From contig JADKKI010000072.1 in the NCBI GenBank assembly GCA_016720595.1, positions 1 to 64,000 of the forward strand: 64,000 bases of DNA, written 5' to 3'. The DNA is from Myxococcales bacterium. Lineage in GTDB: Bacteria > Myxococcota_A > Polyangia > Haliangiales > Haliangiaceae. Shown here piece by piece: positions 7,985 through 17,459 of the stretch. The notes under the pieces were generated by a model. The model did no database searches, had not been told where the DNA came from, and saw nothing but the letters and a program-made list of their open reading frames with translations. Positions within the stretch are counted from its first letter, which is position 1. Every line of letters starts with the position of its first letter. The translations under genes and the position numbers were made by a program.

Positions 7985-10000
7985 ATGGTGCGGGCGTGGT
8001 TGCTCGTCGTCGGTGGAGCCCTCGTGGTCATGGGCTGCAGCCGCGGCGACAGCTATCCGCCGTTTCCGACGGTGGACATCGATGCACACGTGGGCTGTGG
8101 CCTCGTGACCTGCGCCTCGGCGCACGCGACCTGCGGCCCGATCGGTGACGGCTGCGGTGACACCGTGGACTGCGGCACGTGCCTCGCACCCGAGGTGTGC
8201 GGAGGTGATGGCGTGGCGTTCACCTGCGGCCGCGGCTGCACCCCGCGCAGCTGCGCGGATGCGGGGGCGACCTGCGGCCGGGTCTCCGACGGATGCGGTG
8301 GGCTCACGCCAAGCTGTGGTGGGTGTCCCGCGGGGCAGGAGTGCGGCGGCGCGGGGGTTGCGAACACCTGCGGTGTCCCGCCGTGCGTGGGCCTGTGCGC
8401 GCAGCAAGACGCCTGCCCGAGCCAGCCGAAGACGACGATCCGCGGCACGGTGACCGCGCCGGGCCACGCCGACACGAGCCTGTGGGGCGCCCCGGATCCG
8501 ATCTACGGCGCGCTGGTCTACGTCCCGAACGGCGCGGTCGGTGCGCCGAGCTACGGCGTCACGGCGTTCACGCCCGGCGTGTCGTGTGATTCGTGCCGAT
8601 CGCTGGTGTCTGGATCACCGCTCGTGAGCACCACGACGGGCGTCGATGGGACGTTCACGCTCCCCGATGCACCGTGTGGGACGCAGATTCCTCTCGTGAT
8701 CCAGCTCGGACGGTGGCGTCGGCAGATCACGATCCCGAGCGTCGCCTGTTGTGCCGCGACCACGCTGACCAACGCGCAGACCCACCTCCCGCGAAGCCGC
8801 CTCGGCGAGGCAGGCGATGTTCGCTCCGACATCCCGCGGATGGCGTTCAGCACCGGCGACGTCGACACGCTGCACTGCGTGCTCCGCAAGATCGGCGTGG
8901 CGGACGGCGAGTTCACGAACCCGACCGGCACGGGACGCGTCCACCTCTACAAGGACACGGGCGCGCAGATCGACAGCACCACGCCGGATGCGTCGACCCT
9001 CTACACCCAGCCCGCGCAGCTCGCCAAGTACGACATGGCCCTGTTCGAGTGCGTGGGCAGCCCAGTGCCGAAGTCCGCCGCCGATCAACAGCGCGTGATC
9101 AACTTCGCGAACGCGGGCGGTCGCGTGTTCGCCACGCACTTCAGCTACGTGTGGTTGACGAACAGCGATGGCACCGCCGGCTCGAATGTGGGGCCCAAGC
9201 CGTTCTCCCAGACCGCGAGCTGGCTCGTGAACCAGCCGTCTACCACCGACGCGGTGGTGGGCGAGGTCGATCAGACGCTGCAGGGAGATCCGGCGACCCA
9301 GGCGCGTCGCATCGCGTTCGCGAGCTGGCTCCAGCTCGTGGGCGCGTCGACGACCGCCGGGCAGATCCCCGTCCAGGCGGTGCGCCACGACTTCGATGCC
9401 GTCAGCGCGCTGCCCGCCACCGCCGATGCCACGCCGGCGCAACGCTGGTTGTACTCCACGGATCCGGCGCTCTCCGCCCCGCTGCAATACTCGTTCGACA
9501 CGCCGGCGGCCTACGCTCCTGCGGCGGCACCCAGCAAGCGCTGCGGCCGTGTGCTGTACAGCGACTTCCATGTCTCCGATGCGAGCGCGAACGGCGTCAC
9601 GTTCCCGGCAGAGTGCTCCGAAGGGCCGATGACACCGCAGGAGAAGACCCTCGAGTTCCTGATGTTCGATCTCGCCTCGTGCATCGGGCCGCCACCGACC
9701 TCGTGCATCCCCAAGACGTGCGGGGACCTCGGCCTCGAGTGCGGCTTCTCGGGCGATGGCTGCGACGACGGCGTGGTGCTCAGCTGCGGGAGCTGTACGA
9801 ACGGCCGGACCTGCGGCGGAGGCGGCCCGGGTGTGTGCGGCACCGGCCTGTGTGTCCCTCGCACCTGCGCCGAGGTCGGCGCCACGTGCGGTGCGCTCGG
9901 CGACGGCTGCGGGGGCACGGTGGACTGCGGTACCTGCCCCACTGGCTCGAGCTGTGGCGGTGGCGATGCGCCCAACGTCTGCGGCCACATCATCCTGTGA
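7985..10000 (+). CDS. large Cys-rich repeat lipoprotein
   Basis: ATG 7985; signal MVRAWLLVVGGALVVMGCSR with lipobox VMGC, so a lipoprotein of 671 residues. Two Cys-rich repeats follow (pattern CG-TCASAHATCGPIGDGCG and RSCADAGATCGRVSDGCGG), and two more close the protein (KTCGDLGLECGFSGDGC, RTCAEVGATCGALGDGCGG). These TC-x-GATCG-x-GDGCGG units are typical of surface proteins in Myxococcota. Between them lie a carboxypeptidase-like beta domain (residues ~150-260; STTTGVDGTFTLPDAPCGT) and a domain with FANAGGRVFATHFSYVWL that resembles glutamine-amidotransferase-like/ThuA folds. The latter is a weak match with no obvious catalytic Cys. It is probably exposed on the cell surface and disulfide-stabilised. 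The in-frame extension upstream to 7619 overlaps the preceding gene and is rejected. Confidence 0.75.
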   Translation: MVRAWLLVVGGALVVMGCSRGDSYPPFPTVDIDAHVGCGLVTCASAHATCGPIGDGCGDTVDCGTCLAPEVCGGDGVAFTCGRGCTPRSCADAGATCGRVSDGCGGLTPSCGGCPAGQECGGAGVANTCGVPPCVGLCAQQDACPSQPKTTIRGTVTAPGHADTSLWGAPDPIYGALVYVPNGAVGAPSYGVTAFTPGVSCDSCRSLVSGSPLVSTTTGVDGTFTLPDAPCGTQIPLVIQLGRWRRQITIPSVACCAATTLTNAQTHLPRSRLGEAGDVRSDIPRMAFSTGDVDTLHCVLRKIGVADGEFTNPTGTGRVHLYKDTGAQIDSTTPDASTLYTQPAQLAKYDMALFECVGSPVPKSAADQQRVINFANAGGRVFATHFSYVWLTNSDGTAGSNVGPKPFSQTASWLVNQPSTTDAVVGEVDQTLQGDPATQARRIAFASWLQLVGASTTAGQIPVQAVRHDFDAVSALPATADATPAQRWLYSTDPALSAPLQYSFDTPAAYAPAAAPSKRCGRVLYSDFHVSDASANGVTFPAECSEGPMTPQEKTLEFLMFDLASCIGPPPTSCIPKTCGDLGLECGFSGDGCDDGVVLSCGSCTNGRTCGGGGPGVCGTGLCVPRTCAEVGATCGALGDGCGGTVDCGTCPTGSSCGGGDAPNVCGHIIL

Positions 10001-10005
10001 CGAGT

Positions 10006-10021
10006 GGGTTCGCAGGAACCC
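10006..10021 (+). terminator. possible hairpin after lipoprotein gene
   Basis: GGGTTC-GCAG-GAACCC, a perfect 6 bp stem with a 4 nt loop starting 6 nt after the stop. No T-run follows, so termination activity is uncertain. Confidence 0.3.
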
Positions 10022-10102
10022 CAGCGATCGCGACACGGCTGTCCGGATCTCCTTCGGCGCGCTCGGCCAAGTGCGCGGAATGCGCCAGGCACAGGACTTG
10101 AA

Positions 10103-10774
10103 ATGCACCAGGGCATGCCGTCCACCAAGCTCCTGCTCGCCTCCGCGCTCTCGCTCCTCGCAGCGTGCCCCTCGGATCCGGGCCCGTGCCAGCCGGGCGA
10201 CGCGACATTCTCGAGGCTCGGCGGCAGCGTCACTGTCGATGGCGGCCTGAACCAGACGTTCGATCGGGCCGCGGCCCCCGGTAGCGCGCCGTGCACGATC
10301 ACGTCGCGCGCCTCGGGCGATCGCGATGCCAACGCCGAGACCCGCACCACCGTGGACCTGACGTGCGAGAGCGGTGGCGAGCGGCTGCTCCTGACGTTCG
10401 AGATCGATGACTCGCGGCGGCTCGGTGCCGGCGTCCACGCACTGCAGACCGACGACTCCGGCCTGCGGATCAGCTATCGCCCCACGGCGTCCGCGCCCGA
10501 GTGCTACACGGTCCTGCCGGACGTGCCGTACCAGCTCGACGTCACCGAGGCCACGGGCGAGTTCGCGCCGTACCCCGCGCTGGTCACCAGCGACTTCCAC
10601 CGGCGGCTCGAGATCTCGCTCGATCTCGCGCTGCACGGGCGCAAGGCGCTGCAGTACACGAACGGCGTGGTGGAGAACTGCACGCTGGAGTTCGCCGGGG
10701 CCTTCGACTTCACCGCGCAGCTCGACGCCACCGACTTCGCCGCCCGCGACGTCAACTCCTGCGTCGGCGAGTAG
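10103..10774 (+). CDS. hypothetical lipoprotein
   Basis: Starts at ATG 10103 (MHQG) or, better for signal-peptide length, ATG 10115 (MPSTKLLLASALSLLAACPS); LAAC is the lipobox. The mature ~200 residues form an apparently beta-rich domain with paired cysteines (APCTITSRA, LTCESGGERLLLTFEIDD, PECYTVLPD, VENCTLEFAGAFDF). No family recognised. Similar small beta-sandwich lipoproteins are abundant in this genome region. A single gene between the Cys-rich lipoprotein and hrpA. Confidence 0.65.
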   Translation: MHQGMPSTKLLLASALSLLAACPSDPGPCQPGDATFSRLGGSVTVDGGLNQTFDRAAAPGSAPCTITSRASGDRDANAETRTTVDLTCESGGERLLLTFEIDDSRRLGAGVHALQTDDSGLRISYRPTASAPECYTVLPDVPYQLDVTEATGEFAPYPALVTSDFHRRLEISLDLALHGRKALQYTNGVVENCTLEFAGAFDFTAQLDATDFAARDVNSCVGE

Positions 10775-10798
10775 CCCGCCGGTAAAGCGGGGCGGACC

Positions 10799-10833
10799 CA
10801 AGGCTTGCGACGTTGGACCCGTCCGGCTAGCTT
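10799..10833 (+). promoter_or_regulatory. candidate hrpA promoter
   Basis: TTGCGA (10805-10810), a 17 nt spacer and TAGCTT (10828-10833), 9 nt before the GTG start. It carries the 13-mer CAAGGCTTGCGAC shared with the promoter at 7156. Confidence 0.5.
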
Positions 10834-10842
10834 CCCCCGACC

Positions 10843-13800
10843 GTGGACTCCCCAGGCGCGCCGTCGGTCTCCGTGCTGCGGCCGGGGATGCGCCTCAGTG
10901 ATCGGGTGTCGTTCCCGCCCGAGCTGCCGATCACCGCCCGCGTGATCGATCTGGTCAACGCGATCGACGCTCACCAGGTGATCATCGTCGCGGGCGAGAC
11001 CGGCTCGGGCAAGACCACGCAGCTGCCGAAGATCTGCCTGGCGATGGGGCGGGGCGTGAACGGGCAGATCGCGTGCACGCAGCCACGGCGGATCGCGGCC
11101 ACCAGCGTGGCAGCACGGGTGGCGGAAGAGCTCCACACCGAGCTCGGCGAGGTGGTGGGCTACAAGGTGCGATTCAACGACAAGGTCAAGAAGACCTCGT
11201 ACATCAAGTTCATGACCGACGGCATCCTGCTCGCCGAGATCCAGGGCGATCCGCTGCTGCGGGGCTACGACACGATCATCGTCGACGAGGCCCACGAGCG
11301 CAGCCTCAACATCGACTTCCTCCTCGGCTTCCTCAAGCGGCTGCTGCCGCGGCGGCCCGAGCTGCGCGTGATCGTCAGCTCGGCCACCCTGGCCACCGAG
11401 CGGTTCGCCCAGTTCTTCGACGGCGCGCCGGTGATCGAGGTGTCGGGCCGCACCTTCCCGGTCGACGTGCTGTACCGGCCGCCGCGCCCCGACGAGGGCG
11501 ACCTGATCGACGCGGTGGCCAACACCGTCAACGAGATCGCCGAGCTCGATCCGCGCGGCGACGTGCTGGTGTTCCTGCCCGGCGAGCGCGAGATCCGCGA
11601 GGCGATGGGCGAGCTCGAGCAGCGCGCGCTGCCTCACACGGTGATCCTGCCGCTGTACGCCCGGCTGTCCGCGGCCGAGCAGCAGCGCGTGTTCCAGCGG
11701 TTGCCGCAGCGGCGCGTGGTCCTCGCGACCAACGTCGCCGAGACCTCGCTGACCATCCCCGGGATCGTGTACGTCGTCGATGCCGGGGTGGCTCGCGTCA
11801 ACCGCTACAGCGTGCGGACCGGCGTCTCCCAGCTCCTCGTCGAGCCGATCTCGCGGGCCAGCGCCGATCAGCGCAAGGGCCGCTGCGGTCGCACCGAGAG
11901 CGGCGTGTGCTTCCGCCTGTACGAGGAGCAGGACTACGACAGCCGGCGCGCGCACACCGATCCCGAGATCAAGCGCGTGAGCCTCGCCGGCGTCATCCTG
12001 CGCATGAAGGCGCTCCGGCTCGGCGACATCGAGCGCTTCCCGTTCCTCGATCCGCCCCAGCAGCGCGCGATCGACGAAGGCTATCGCGTGCTCGAGGAGC
12101 TCGGCGGTCTCGACGAGCGTGGCGAGCTGACGCCGCTCGGCGAGCAGCTCGGCAGGCTCCCGATCGATCCGCGGCTCGGGCGGATGATCCTCGGCGGCAA
12201 CGACGAAGGTGCGCTGCGGGAGGTGCTCGTGATCGCCGCGGCGCTCGGGCTCCAGGATCCGCGCGATCGGCCGCAAGCCCCAGCAGCAGCGCGCCGACGA
12301 GGCGCATCGGAAGTTCCGCGACGAGGGCAGCGACTTCGCGAGCTACCTCAAGATCTGGGCGTTCTGGCAGGAGGGCCGCGGGCGCTCTCGCAGCCAGCTG
12401 CACAAGCTCTGCCGCGAGAACTTCCTGTCCTACAACCGGATGCGCGAGTGGGAGGACATCCACGAGCAGCTGATCCGCGTGATGCGCGAGCTGGGCTTCT
12501 CCCCCAATCCACAATCGGCGAACGCCGAGCAGATCCATCGCGCGCTCCTGCCGGGGCTACTCAGCAAGATCGGCATGTGGAACCCGGAGGCCCGCGTGTA
12601 CATCGGCGCGCGGCAGACGCGGTTCATGATCCATCCGTCGTCGAGCCTCGCGAAGAAGCCGCCCGCGTGGGTGATGGCCGCCGAGCTCGTCGAGACCTCG
12701 CAGCTGTTCGCGCGCTCGGTGGCCAAGATCGATCCGGTGTGGCTCGAGCGGGCCGCCGGGCGCACTGGTTCGGCGCAGCCACGGCGACCCGCACTGGGAG
12801 CTGAAGGCGGCGCAGGTCATCGCCAAGGAGCAGGTCACGCTCTACGGCCTGCCGATCGTGAAGGATCGCAAGGTGTCCTACGGTCGCTTCGATCAGGCGC
12901 TGTGCCGTTCGATGTTCATCACCCACGCGCTGGTCCGCCACGAGTACACGACCAAGGGCGCGTTCATGGAGCACAACCGCCGGCTCCACGAGGAGGTCCA
13001 TCAGCTCCGCGATCGCGCGCGCCGGAGTGACATGCTCGCGGACGAGTACGAGCTGTCCCTGTTCTTCGACAAGCGCCTCCCACCCACCGTGTTCGATGGC
13101 AAGACGTTCGAGGCGTGGCGAGCCGCGGCCGAGGCCAAGGACCCAGCGGTACTCGAGCTGACCCTCGCGGACATCTTGCTCGACGAGGCGGCCGAGCTCT
13201 CGCCCGAGCGCTACCCCGATCAGCTCGTGGTGCGCGGCACGACCCTGTCGCTCGCCTACAAGTTCGAACCGGGGGAAGACGACGATGGCATCACCGCCAC
13301 CGTGCCTCTCGCGCTCCTGCCGCAGCTCGATCCCGACGTCCTCGCATGGACGATCCCGGGCTGGCACGAGGCCAAGCTCCGCGCGTTGCTCGATTCGTTG
13401 CCCAAGGCCCTGCGCAAGGCTCTCGCACCGACCGACGAGCTGGCGCTCGCGCTGGCCGCTGCGCTTCGCCCGTTCGAAGGGCCGCTCCTGGCCACGCTCG
13501 AGCGCGTGATCTACGAGCGCACCGGCGAGCGCGTGCCGCGCGATGCGTGGGATCTGCGCGCCGTGCCGGGCTACCTCGATCTCGGGTTCCGGATCGTGGA
13601 CGAGCGCGACAAGGTGGTGGGGCACGGTCGCGATCTCGCGGAGCTCCAGCGCACGCTCGGTCATCGCGCGCGCGAGCTGTGGGCCGCGGCGCCGCGCGAG
13701 CGGCTCGAGCGCACGGGGCTGCGGTCGTGGGATCTCGACGCGCTGCCAGCCTCCGTGACGATCGATGTCGGCGGGCGCAAGCTGCTCGCCTATCCCGCGC

Positions 13801-14582
13801 TCGTCGATGCCGAGAGTGCGGTCGACGTGCGGCTCCTCGAATCACCGGCGGCGGCCGCCGAGGCCACACGCGGCGGGCTCCGCCGCTTGTTCCTGTTCCA
13901 GCTCTCGACCTCGCTCGCCAAGCTCGAGGCGCAGCTGCCGGCCACGCTCGGGCCCGGGCCGCTCGTGTCGCCCACCGCGACGATGCCGCTCCGGCGTCAG
14001 ATCGTCCTTCGCGCGCTCGACGAGGCGTTCCGGCTGACCGATCCGGAGGCCGTGCCGCGCAGCAAGGGCGCGTTCAACGAGCGGCTGTTCGAGGGCCGCG
14101 ATGCCCTCCCCGCCGTCCTGGTCCAGCTCGGTCGCACCGCTGCGGAGCTCGCGGCCGAGCTCGACAAGGTGCGCATCGCGCTCAAGGCGCTCGCCGGAAA
14201 GCCCGGTATGCCGCGCACCGTGCATGACGATGTGCAGAGCCAGCTGGTGCACCTCGTGCCACCGGAGCTGATGCGGACGACCTCGACCGCTCGGCTCGGG
14301 CACATCGTGCGGTACCTGAAGGCGATCGTGGTGCGGCTGCAGCGCCAATCTCACGATCCGCAGAAGGATCAGCAGAAGGCCACGCTCGTGGTCCCGTTCT
14401 GGCGGAGCTACGTGACCCGGCGCGACGAGCTCGCCGCCAAGGGGCGAGCGTCCGCCGAGCTCGAGACGTTCGGCTGGATGGTGGAGGAGCTGCGCGTGCA
14501 GACCTTCGCTCCCGAGCTGAAGACCGCGCTGCCGGTGTCCGCACAGCGCCTCACCGAGCTGTGGGCCGCGGTCGCACGCTGA
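10843..14582 (+). CDS. hrpA: ATP-dependent RNA helicase HrpA, two frameshifts
   Basis: GTG 10843; about 1245 residues after correcting two indels, close to the usual ~1300 for HrpA. Walker A GETGSGKTT (51-59), CTQPRRIAA (motif Ia), DEAH (148-151), VSSATL (motif III), then LATNVAETSLTIPGI and QRKGRCGR (motif VI, with Cys where Ala is usual). The frame changes near 12272, after ALGLQDPRDRP; winged-helix/ratchet and OB-fold parts follow (FLSYNRMREWEDIHEQL). It changes again near 12757 before HGDPHWELKAAQV. The remaining HrpA-specific C-terminal domain (DUF3418) runs to 14582, including FDKRLPPTVFDG and ERYPDQLVVRG. HrpA-type helicases act on mRNA or stalled ribosomes in the cytoplasm. Both breaks sit in otherwise conserved stretches, so I read them as sequencing errors. 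Confidence 0.9.
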
Positions 14583-14587
14583 GACCA

Positions 14588-14605
14588 GCGAGCGCATCCG
14601 CTCGC
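14588..14605 (+). terminator. possible hairpin after hrpA
   Basis: GCGAGCG-CATC-CGCTCGC, a perfect 7 bp stem starting 6 nt after the hrpA stop; there is no T-tract. It could be a factor-independent terminator or an mRNA 3' stabiliser. Confidence 0.3.
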
Positions 14606-14638
14606 GTGCGGACTGGCAGCACGGCGGGAAGTCAGCCG

Positions 14639-14800
14639 GGGGGGCGCGAGGGGGGGGGGGGGGGGGGCCCGTCGGTGGCGAAGACCCCGGCGGTGGCCAC
14701 GCTCGGACCGGCCAAAGAAGACCTCGGAATCGGGGGGAGGTCGGGGGGGGCACCACAGAGAAAAAGAAGAAAAAAAAGGGTTTTTAAAAAAAAAAACGCC
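14639..14800. other. low-complexity, probably mis-called sequence
   Basis: A G-run of ~20 at 14651-14670, further G-runs, then AAAAAGAAGAAAAAAAAGGG, T5 and A10 within a genome where A-runs are rare. No coding potential and no repeat unit; the composition is unlike both flanks. I take it as a base-calling or polishing artefact in the hrpA/kinase intergenic region. Confidence 0.6.
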
Positions 14801-14845
14801 ACGGCCCCCGCGCCGCGAGGGTGGGGGGTGGTAGGGTAGCGGTGG

Positions 14846-15916
14846 ATGCCCGAGGAAGGAAATCGGCCCTCACCGGAGCGCGATCAGACCGACGACAGCC
14901 TTCGCACGGAGCGCCGGAACGTGGACGAGGCGCTGAAGGTGCCCCTGCTGGAGGTGCAGGACGACGCCGACGTCGTGTTGCAACGCGCCCGAACTACGGC
15001 CGACGGTGTGCTCGCGGCCGCACGCGAGAAGGCCGACGAGCGTGCGCCGCATTACGGCCAGGAGCGGATCGCCGAGGCACGGGACCGCGAGGATGCGACG
15101 CTGCGCGCGGAGCGAGCCTCCGCGGATGACAGCCTGCAACACGAGCGAGAGGAGACCCTGCTCGCCCTGTCACGCCTCCGCCCCCTCGAGCGCGAGAAGA
15201 CCGATCGCTACCTCCTGACCGAGCGCATCCGCTCCGACGTCGAGATCGCTCATCGCGACGACTTCCTCGGCATCGTCAGTCATGATCTTCGCAACCTGCT
15301 CAGCGGGATCGTCCTCAGCGCCACCCAGCTCACGGACCGCGCGCCCAGCTCCGCGGAGGGTGATCACACGCGCGAGTCGGCGGCACGGATCCAGCGCTAC
15401 TCGGCGCGGATGAACCGGCTGATCGGAGATCTCGTCGACGTGGCGAGCATCGACGCCGGCAAGCTCTCGGTGACGCGATCGCGTGGCGATATCTCGGAGA
15501 CGATCGACGAGGCCGTCGATATGTTCCGCGGGCTGGCGGAGCGGAAGGGCATCACGCTCCAGAGCCCGGTCCGGCGACCGCTGGCGGCGGTGTTCGATCA
15601 CGATCGCGTGATCCAGGTCCTCGCGAACCTGATCACGAACGCGATCAAGTTCACGGAGGCAGGCGGCACCATCGTCGTCCAGGACGAGCCCGTCGAGCAG
15701 CGCGTCCGGATCTCGGTGCGAGATAGCGGGATCGGGATCCCGAGCGACAAGCTCGAGACCGTGTTCGAGCGGTTCTGGCAGGTCGGCAAGAACGACGTGC
15801 GAGGCGTGGGGCTCGGTCTGTATATCTCGCGGTGCATCGTCGAGGCGCACGGCGGAGAGATCCGGGTCGACAGCACGCCGGGCACCGGCAGCACGTTCTG
15901 GTTCACGCTCGCGTAG
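14846..15916 (+). CDS. soluble sensor histidine kinase with coiled-coil N-terminus
   Basis: ATG 14846 (MPEEGNRPSPERDQTDDSL), 356 residues, no membrane helix. Residues 1-130 are a charged helical region with heptad-like repeats (RTERRNVDEAL, RTTADGVLAAAREKADERA, RDREDATLRAERASADDSL), probably a coiled coil. The HisKA box is FLGIVSHDLRNLLSG with His at ~146; HATPase_c motifs follow: N box NLITNAIKF, G1 DSGIGIP, F box FERFWQVG, G2 GVGLGLYI. This is a hybrid-less cytoplasmic kinase of the type common in myxobacteria. There is no response regulator next to it; the REC-GGDEF gene 8 kb upstream is one possible partner but nothing links them. The stimulus is unknown. Confidence 0.85.
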   Translation: MPEEGNRPSPERDQTDDSLRTERRNVDEALKVPLLEVQDDADVVLQRARTTADGVLAAAREKADERAPHYGQERIAEARDREDATLRAERASADDSLQHEREETLLALSRLRPLEREKTDRYLLTERIRSDVEIAHRDDFLGIVSHDLRNLLSGIVLSATQLTDRAPSSAEGDHTRESAARIQRYSARMNRLIGDLVDVASIDAGKLSVTRSRGDISETIDEAVDMFRGLAERKGITLQSPVRRPLAAVFDHDRVIQVLANLITNAIKFTEAGGTIVVQDEPVEQRVRISVRDSGIGIPSDKLETVFERFWQVGKNDVRGVGLGLYISRCIVEAHGGEIRVDSTPGTGSTFWFTLA

Positions 15917-16072
15917 CGAGGCGCGTCACGCGAGCGCGTGCAAGGGCCGCGGGGATCCGGACGTCGCAGCGGGTAGCGCGCAAGCGTTGCGGGATCCTGC
16001 GCGGCAACCGACCCCTGGGCCAGGCATGCGGCTGGCAAGCCTTTGGGGGGAAGCGTCACCTCGAGGTCAGCC

Positions 16073-16957
16073 ATGATCACGCCGCTCAAGAAGCATCCCG
16101 GGCAGCACGGAGGATTCATCGCCATCATGCTGCTGGTCGCGACCACGGTCGTGGTCTGGACCGCGCGCCCCACGCGCGAGACCCCGCCGCCGCCGCCCCG
16201 CGCCGCGCCACTACCGGGTGCGGTCGCTGATGTCGCGCAGCCACGGGCCTCGCTCATCGAGCAGCCGAAGACCGCGCCCCCGATCGTCGACGAACGTGGG
16301 CCCGTGATCGCGAAGGGAACCACCTACTTCGACGAGTCCCGGACCTCGCACGTGGGCGTGCCCGTCAATGGCTGGTTGAAGAAGACGCGCGCGAGCTCGC
16401 TGGGCCGCACCGTTCGCGCAGGTGAGGTGCTCGGCACGGTCTACAGCGCAGAGGTGCTGTTCACCACGGCGTCCGTGGTGAGCCAGGTGCGGGACTACCG
16501 CGGGCAGGAGGCCCTCGACGCCGACCGCTGGCGTCTGCTCCGCTGGGGCATGTCGCAGCCGACCCTGACGCGCATCGAGAAGACGTTCAAGCCGCAGGCC
16601 TCGTTGCCGCTGGTCGCGCGCACGGGCGGCACAGTCGTCGCCGAGGCCGGAGCGCCTGCACAGGCAGTGGAGCGGTTCGCGCTCGAGCTGTTCACGATCA
16701 CCGATCCGGCCTATGTCTGGGTGTTTGTCGATGTCCCCGACGCCGTGGCAGCGCGCCTGACTGCTGGCGCCCCGGCGAAGCTCGCGATCGAAGGCGTGGC
16801 GAGCCCGGTGACGGCAAAGGTCGCGTACGTGTATCGGTCGTCGGAGGCGGGGATGCGCAAGGTGCGCTTCGAGCTTCATCAGCCGCGGTCGATCATCCCG
16901 CGCGACGCGGCGGTGACGGCGGAGATCTCTCTCGATGCCACGCGGCCAGGTCGCTGA
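16073..16957 (+). CDS. CusB/HlyD-type periplasmic adaptor, orphan
   Basis: ATG 16073; one N-terminal membrane helix (GFIAIMLLVATTVVVWTA) followed by a Pro-rich linker and then a CusB-like adaptor: VPVNGWLKKTRASSLGRTVR, AGEVLGTVYSAEVLFT, ALDADRWRLLRWGMSQPTL, then beta-barrel TDPAYVWVFVDVPDAVAARL and membrane-proximal parts to residue 294. CusB-type proteins bridge an RND pump to an outer-membrane channel, usually for heavy-metal efflux. Here no pump or channel gene is adjacent and the metal-binding Met-rich N-terminus of CusB is not evident, so the partner must be encoded elsewhere. The 156 bases upstream hold no clear promoter. Confidence 0.7.
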   Translation: MITPLKKHPGQHGGFIAIMLLVATTVVVWTARPTRETPPPPPRAAPLPGAVADVAQPRASLIEQPKTAPPIVDERGPVIAKGTTYFDESRTSHVGVPVNGWLKKTRASSLGRTVRAGEVLGTVYSAEVLFTTASVVSQVRDYRGQEALDADRWRLLRWGMSQPTLTRIEKTFKPQASLPLVARTGGTVVAEAGAPAQAVERFALELFTITDPAYVWVFVDVPDAVAARLTAGAPAKLAIEGVASPVTAKVAYVYRSSEAGMRKVRFELHQPRSIIPRDAAVTAEISLDATRPGR

Positions 16958-16965
16958 TGCGCGGG

Positions 16966-17331
16966 TCAGGGCAAGAGTCCGAGCTTGAACAGCACCCACA
17001 ACGTGCCGGCGACCTCGCCGTCGCAGTCGAACTCGCGCTGGGCATCGGCGACCGTGCCCCAGCTGAGGCTGTTCTTCTCGATCTTCCCGTTCTCGATCGT
17101 GGCCTTGGTGCTGCCACCCACCTCGACGGCGAGCTTGCTGTTCCGCTTGACGCCGTTGCCGACGGTGCTGCCGTTCTTCTCGATCGCGAAGTCGCTGCCG
17201 GATCGCCGGATCGTGAACTTGGTGAGGCTGCCTTTCTCCACCCGGTCGCCCTTGCACTGGTAGTCGGGGCTGGCGAGCGCGACGGAGGACAGACACGCGA
17301 TGGAGGCGAGGGCGATCAAGAAGGTGCGCAT
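16966..17331 (-). CDS. small exported hypothetical protein
   Basis: ATG 17331; signal peptide MRTFLIALASIACLSSVALA with cleavage after ALA, mature ~100 residues. It has many short polar strands (SLTKFTIRRSGSDFAIEKNG, SKLAVEVGGSTKATIENGKI), consistent with a small beta-barrel or beta-sandwich periplasmic protein. Two cysteines (YQCKGD, FDCDGE) could form a disulfide. No family recognised. Its end is 8 bp from the end of the convergent CusB-like gene. Confidence 0.65.
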   Translation of the reverse strand: MRTFLIALASIACLSSVALASPDYQCKGDRVEKGSLTKFTIRRSGSDFAIEKNGSTVGNGVKRNSKLAVEVGGSTKATIENGKIEKNSLSWGTVADAQREFDCDGEVAGTLWVLFKLGLLP

Positions 17332-17337
17332 CCCTGT

Positions 17338-17343
17338 AGCGTA
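17338..17343 (-). promoter_or_regulatory. candidate -10 box, leaderless start
   Basis: TACGCT on the minus strand ends 6 nt before the ATG at 17331. Confidence 0.45.
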
Positions 17344-17424
17344 GGGCGTTGCACGCGCCACACACCTCACAGCCCTCTCACAGGCGCTCCGGGTCTGTTT
17401 GGTTCCGGGTGGTTGGGATGGCGG

Positions 17425-17453
17425 CTGACCGTGGAGCGCTCGTGAGCTACCCT
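17425..17453 (+). promoter_or_regulatory. candidate promoter, leaderless start
   Basis: CTGACC (17425-17430), a 17 nt spacer and TACCCT (17448-17453), which ends 6 nt before the ATG at 17460. Confidence 0.45.
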
Positions 17454-17459
17454 GGGAGC

